Source of the DNA: Maribacter arcticus
GTDB taxonomy: Bacteria; Bacteroidota; Bacteroidia; Flavobacteriales; Flavobacteriaceae
Assembly: GCF_900167935.1 (NCBI RefSeq)
Contig: NZ_FUYL01000002.1
Location: 484,985 to 548,984, forward strand
DNA: 64,000 nucleotides
Reading direction: 5' to 3'
Shown: positions 63,347 to 64,000 of the stretch, in pieces
Numbering within the stretch: the first letter of the stretch is position 1
Layout: each line of letters starts with the position of its first letter
Made by a program: the position numbers and the translations under genes
Notes under the pieces: generated by a model
Seen by the model: only the letters and a program-made list of their open reading frames with translations
Told to the model about the DNA's origin: nothing
The model's database searches: none

Positions 63347-64000
63347 ATGCGCAACCATTTTTTAATAACTACAATCTTGTTTTTGTGCCTATTCTCTCAG
63401 GCACAAGAGACTAAAAAAGATACTTCTCCAAAACCTATACCTGAAGCCAAATCTTTTGTCACAAAACATCAAGGAGTCTTTGGTGGTAAAACCATTGATT
63501 ATACTACTACTGCGAAAGAAACTTTTCTAACGAATAAAGATGGTGATTCAATAGCCTCTTTTTGGTCGGTTGCATACACCAAAACAGCGATGGGTGATGT
63601 TACTAAACGACCTGTAACTTTCGTTTTTAATGGTGGCCCAGGCTCTGCTTCAATGTGGTTGCATATGGGGTTTTTTGGACCTAAAATCGTAAAAGTAGAT
63701 TCTGACGCTAAAAATGATGATGGTGCAGCACCATATAACCTAGTAAATAATGAAAATGGTTTATTAGACCTAACCGATTTGGTCTTCATTGACCCTGTAG
63801 GTACAGGATATAGTAGATTAGTTGGAAAAGGTGAGGGGAAAGATTTCTACGGACTTAAAGAGGATGTAGATTCGTTCGCCCAATTTATTCGTAAATGGGT
63901 AACAGAAAACGAGCGCTGGTTTTCTCCTAAATATTTGGCAGGTGAAAGTTATGGAACTACACGTGCCGCAGCTCTTGGCAAAGCTTTGGAAGGATCCGGA
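63347..64000 (+). CDS. S10-family serine carboxypeptidase (3' truncated)
   Basis: 218 codons from ATG 63347 to the window edge, still open. Signal peptide (LITTILFLCLFSQAQ). VTFVFNGGPGSASMWLHMGF (oxyanion) and LAGESYGTTRAAALG (nucleophile Ser) are S10 hallmarks; the Asp and His of the triad lie beyond the edge. Secreted peptidase; relatives are about 500 residues. Divergent from the DUF5009 gene. Confidence 0.88.
   Translation, partial: MRNHFLITTILFLCLFSQAQETKKDTSPKPIPEAKSFVTKHQGVFGGKTIDYTTTAKETFLTNKDGDSIASFWSVAYTKTAMGDVTKRPVTFVFNGGPGSASMWLHMGFFGPKIVKVDSDAKNDDGAAPYNLVNNENGLLDLTDLVFIDPVGTGYSRLVGKGEGKDFYGLKEDVDSFAQFIRKWVTENERWFSPKYLAGESYGTTRAAALGKALEGSG

Noticed and set aside
1-64000. CRISPR array
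   Set aside because: No regularly spaced repeat-spacer pattern and no cas genes were seen.

Overview
The window is AT-rich DNA from a Bacteroidota chromosome, most likely a marine member of the Flavobacteriaceae. The support is the gene families present: SusC-like carboxypeptidase-regulatory outer-membrane barrels, many short-lipobox lipoproteins, DUF1080 and DUF3500 proteins, rnpA beside an S41 peptidase, TAnnTTTG-type promoter elements and few Shine-Dalgarno sequences. Both ends cut genes: a BREX pglZ on the left and an S10 carboxypeptidase on the right.

Layout. 0-3.9 kb is the 3' end of a type 1 BREX anti-phage operon (pglZ, brxL and a small, apparently decayed gene). 3.9-15.5 kb holds a large M14 peptidase and a carbohydrate block: DUF1080 3-keto-disaccharide hydrolase, esterase, sugar-dehydrogenase-like lipoprotein, DUF3500, GMC oxidoreductase, Gfo/Idh/MocA oxidoreductase, Tat-type gluconate-dehydrogenase subunit 3 and NagB-like isomerase. 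Read together, this block fits oxidation and cleavage of sugars through 3-keto-glycosides. A YiiX-type hydrolase follows.

17.32-29.96 kb is a complete 12.6-kb integrated element in the 3' end of a CAU-anticodon tRNA gene. It has 48-bp direct repeats at its ends, a tyrosine integrase just inside the left end, and 11-bp tandem repeats near both ends (three left, two right) that look like integrase arm sites. Its backbone is integrase, unknown protein, excisionase-type HTH protein, small protein, putative filamentous-phage-type Rep with a strong hairpin in its 3' end, and a lone terminase-small-subunit-like protein. There are no capsid, portal, large-terminase or conjugation genes. This order resembles phage satellites (PICI-like islands) and is the best candidate here for an undescribed system. 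The cargo is an FRG-domain protein paired with a GIY-YIG-like protein (possible defence pair), three small minus-strand genes, and a run of small plus-strand genes (lipoproteins, a zinc ribbon, two MGIYDF paralogues, a DUF4240-like protein), two of which are followed by long attC-like imperfect hairpins.

30-64 kb is ordinary core and peripheral genome: mce, rbfA, an FtsX-like permease, dusB, M28 peptidase with PDZ, TolB-like propeller lipoprotein, two tandem TonB-dependent-receptor-like barrels, lepA, a CPA1 antiporter, universal stress protein plus SulP transporter, a CHASE/PAS histidine kinase broken by a frameshift with its response regulator, an MBL hydrolase, S8, M1 and S41 peptidases with rnpA, a second DUF1080 protein, a PIG-L deacetylase, a DUF5009/HGSNAT-like membrane protein and an S10 peptidase. 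All calls come from reading the sequence; no database search was run.
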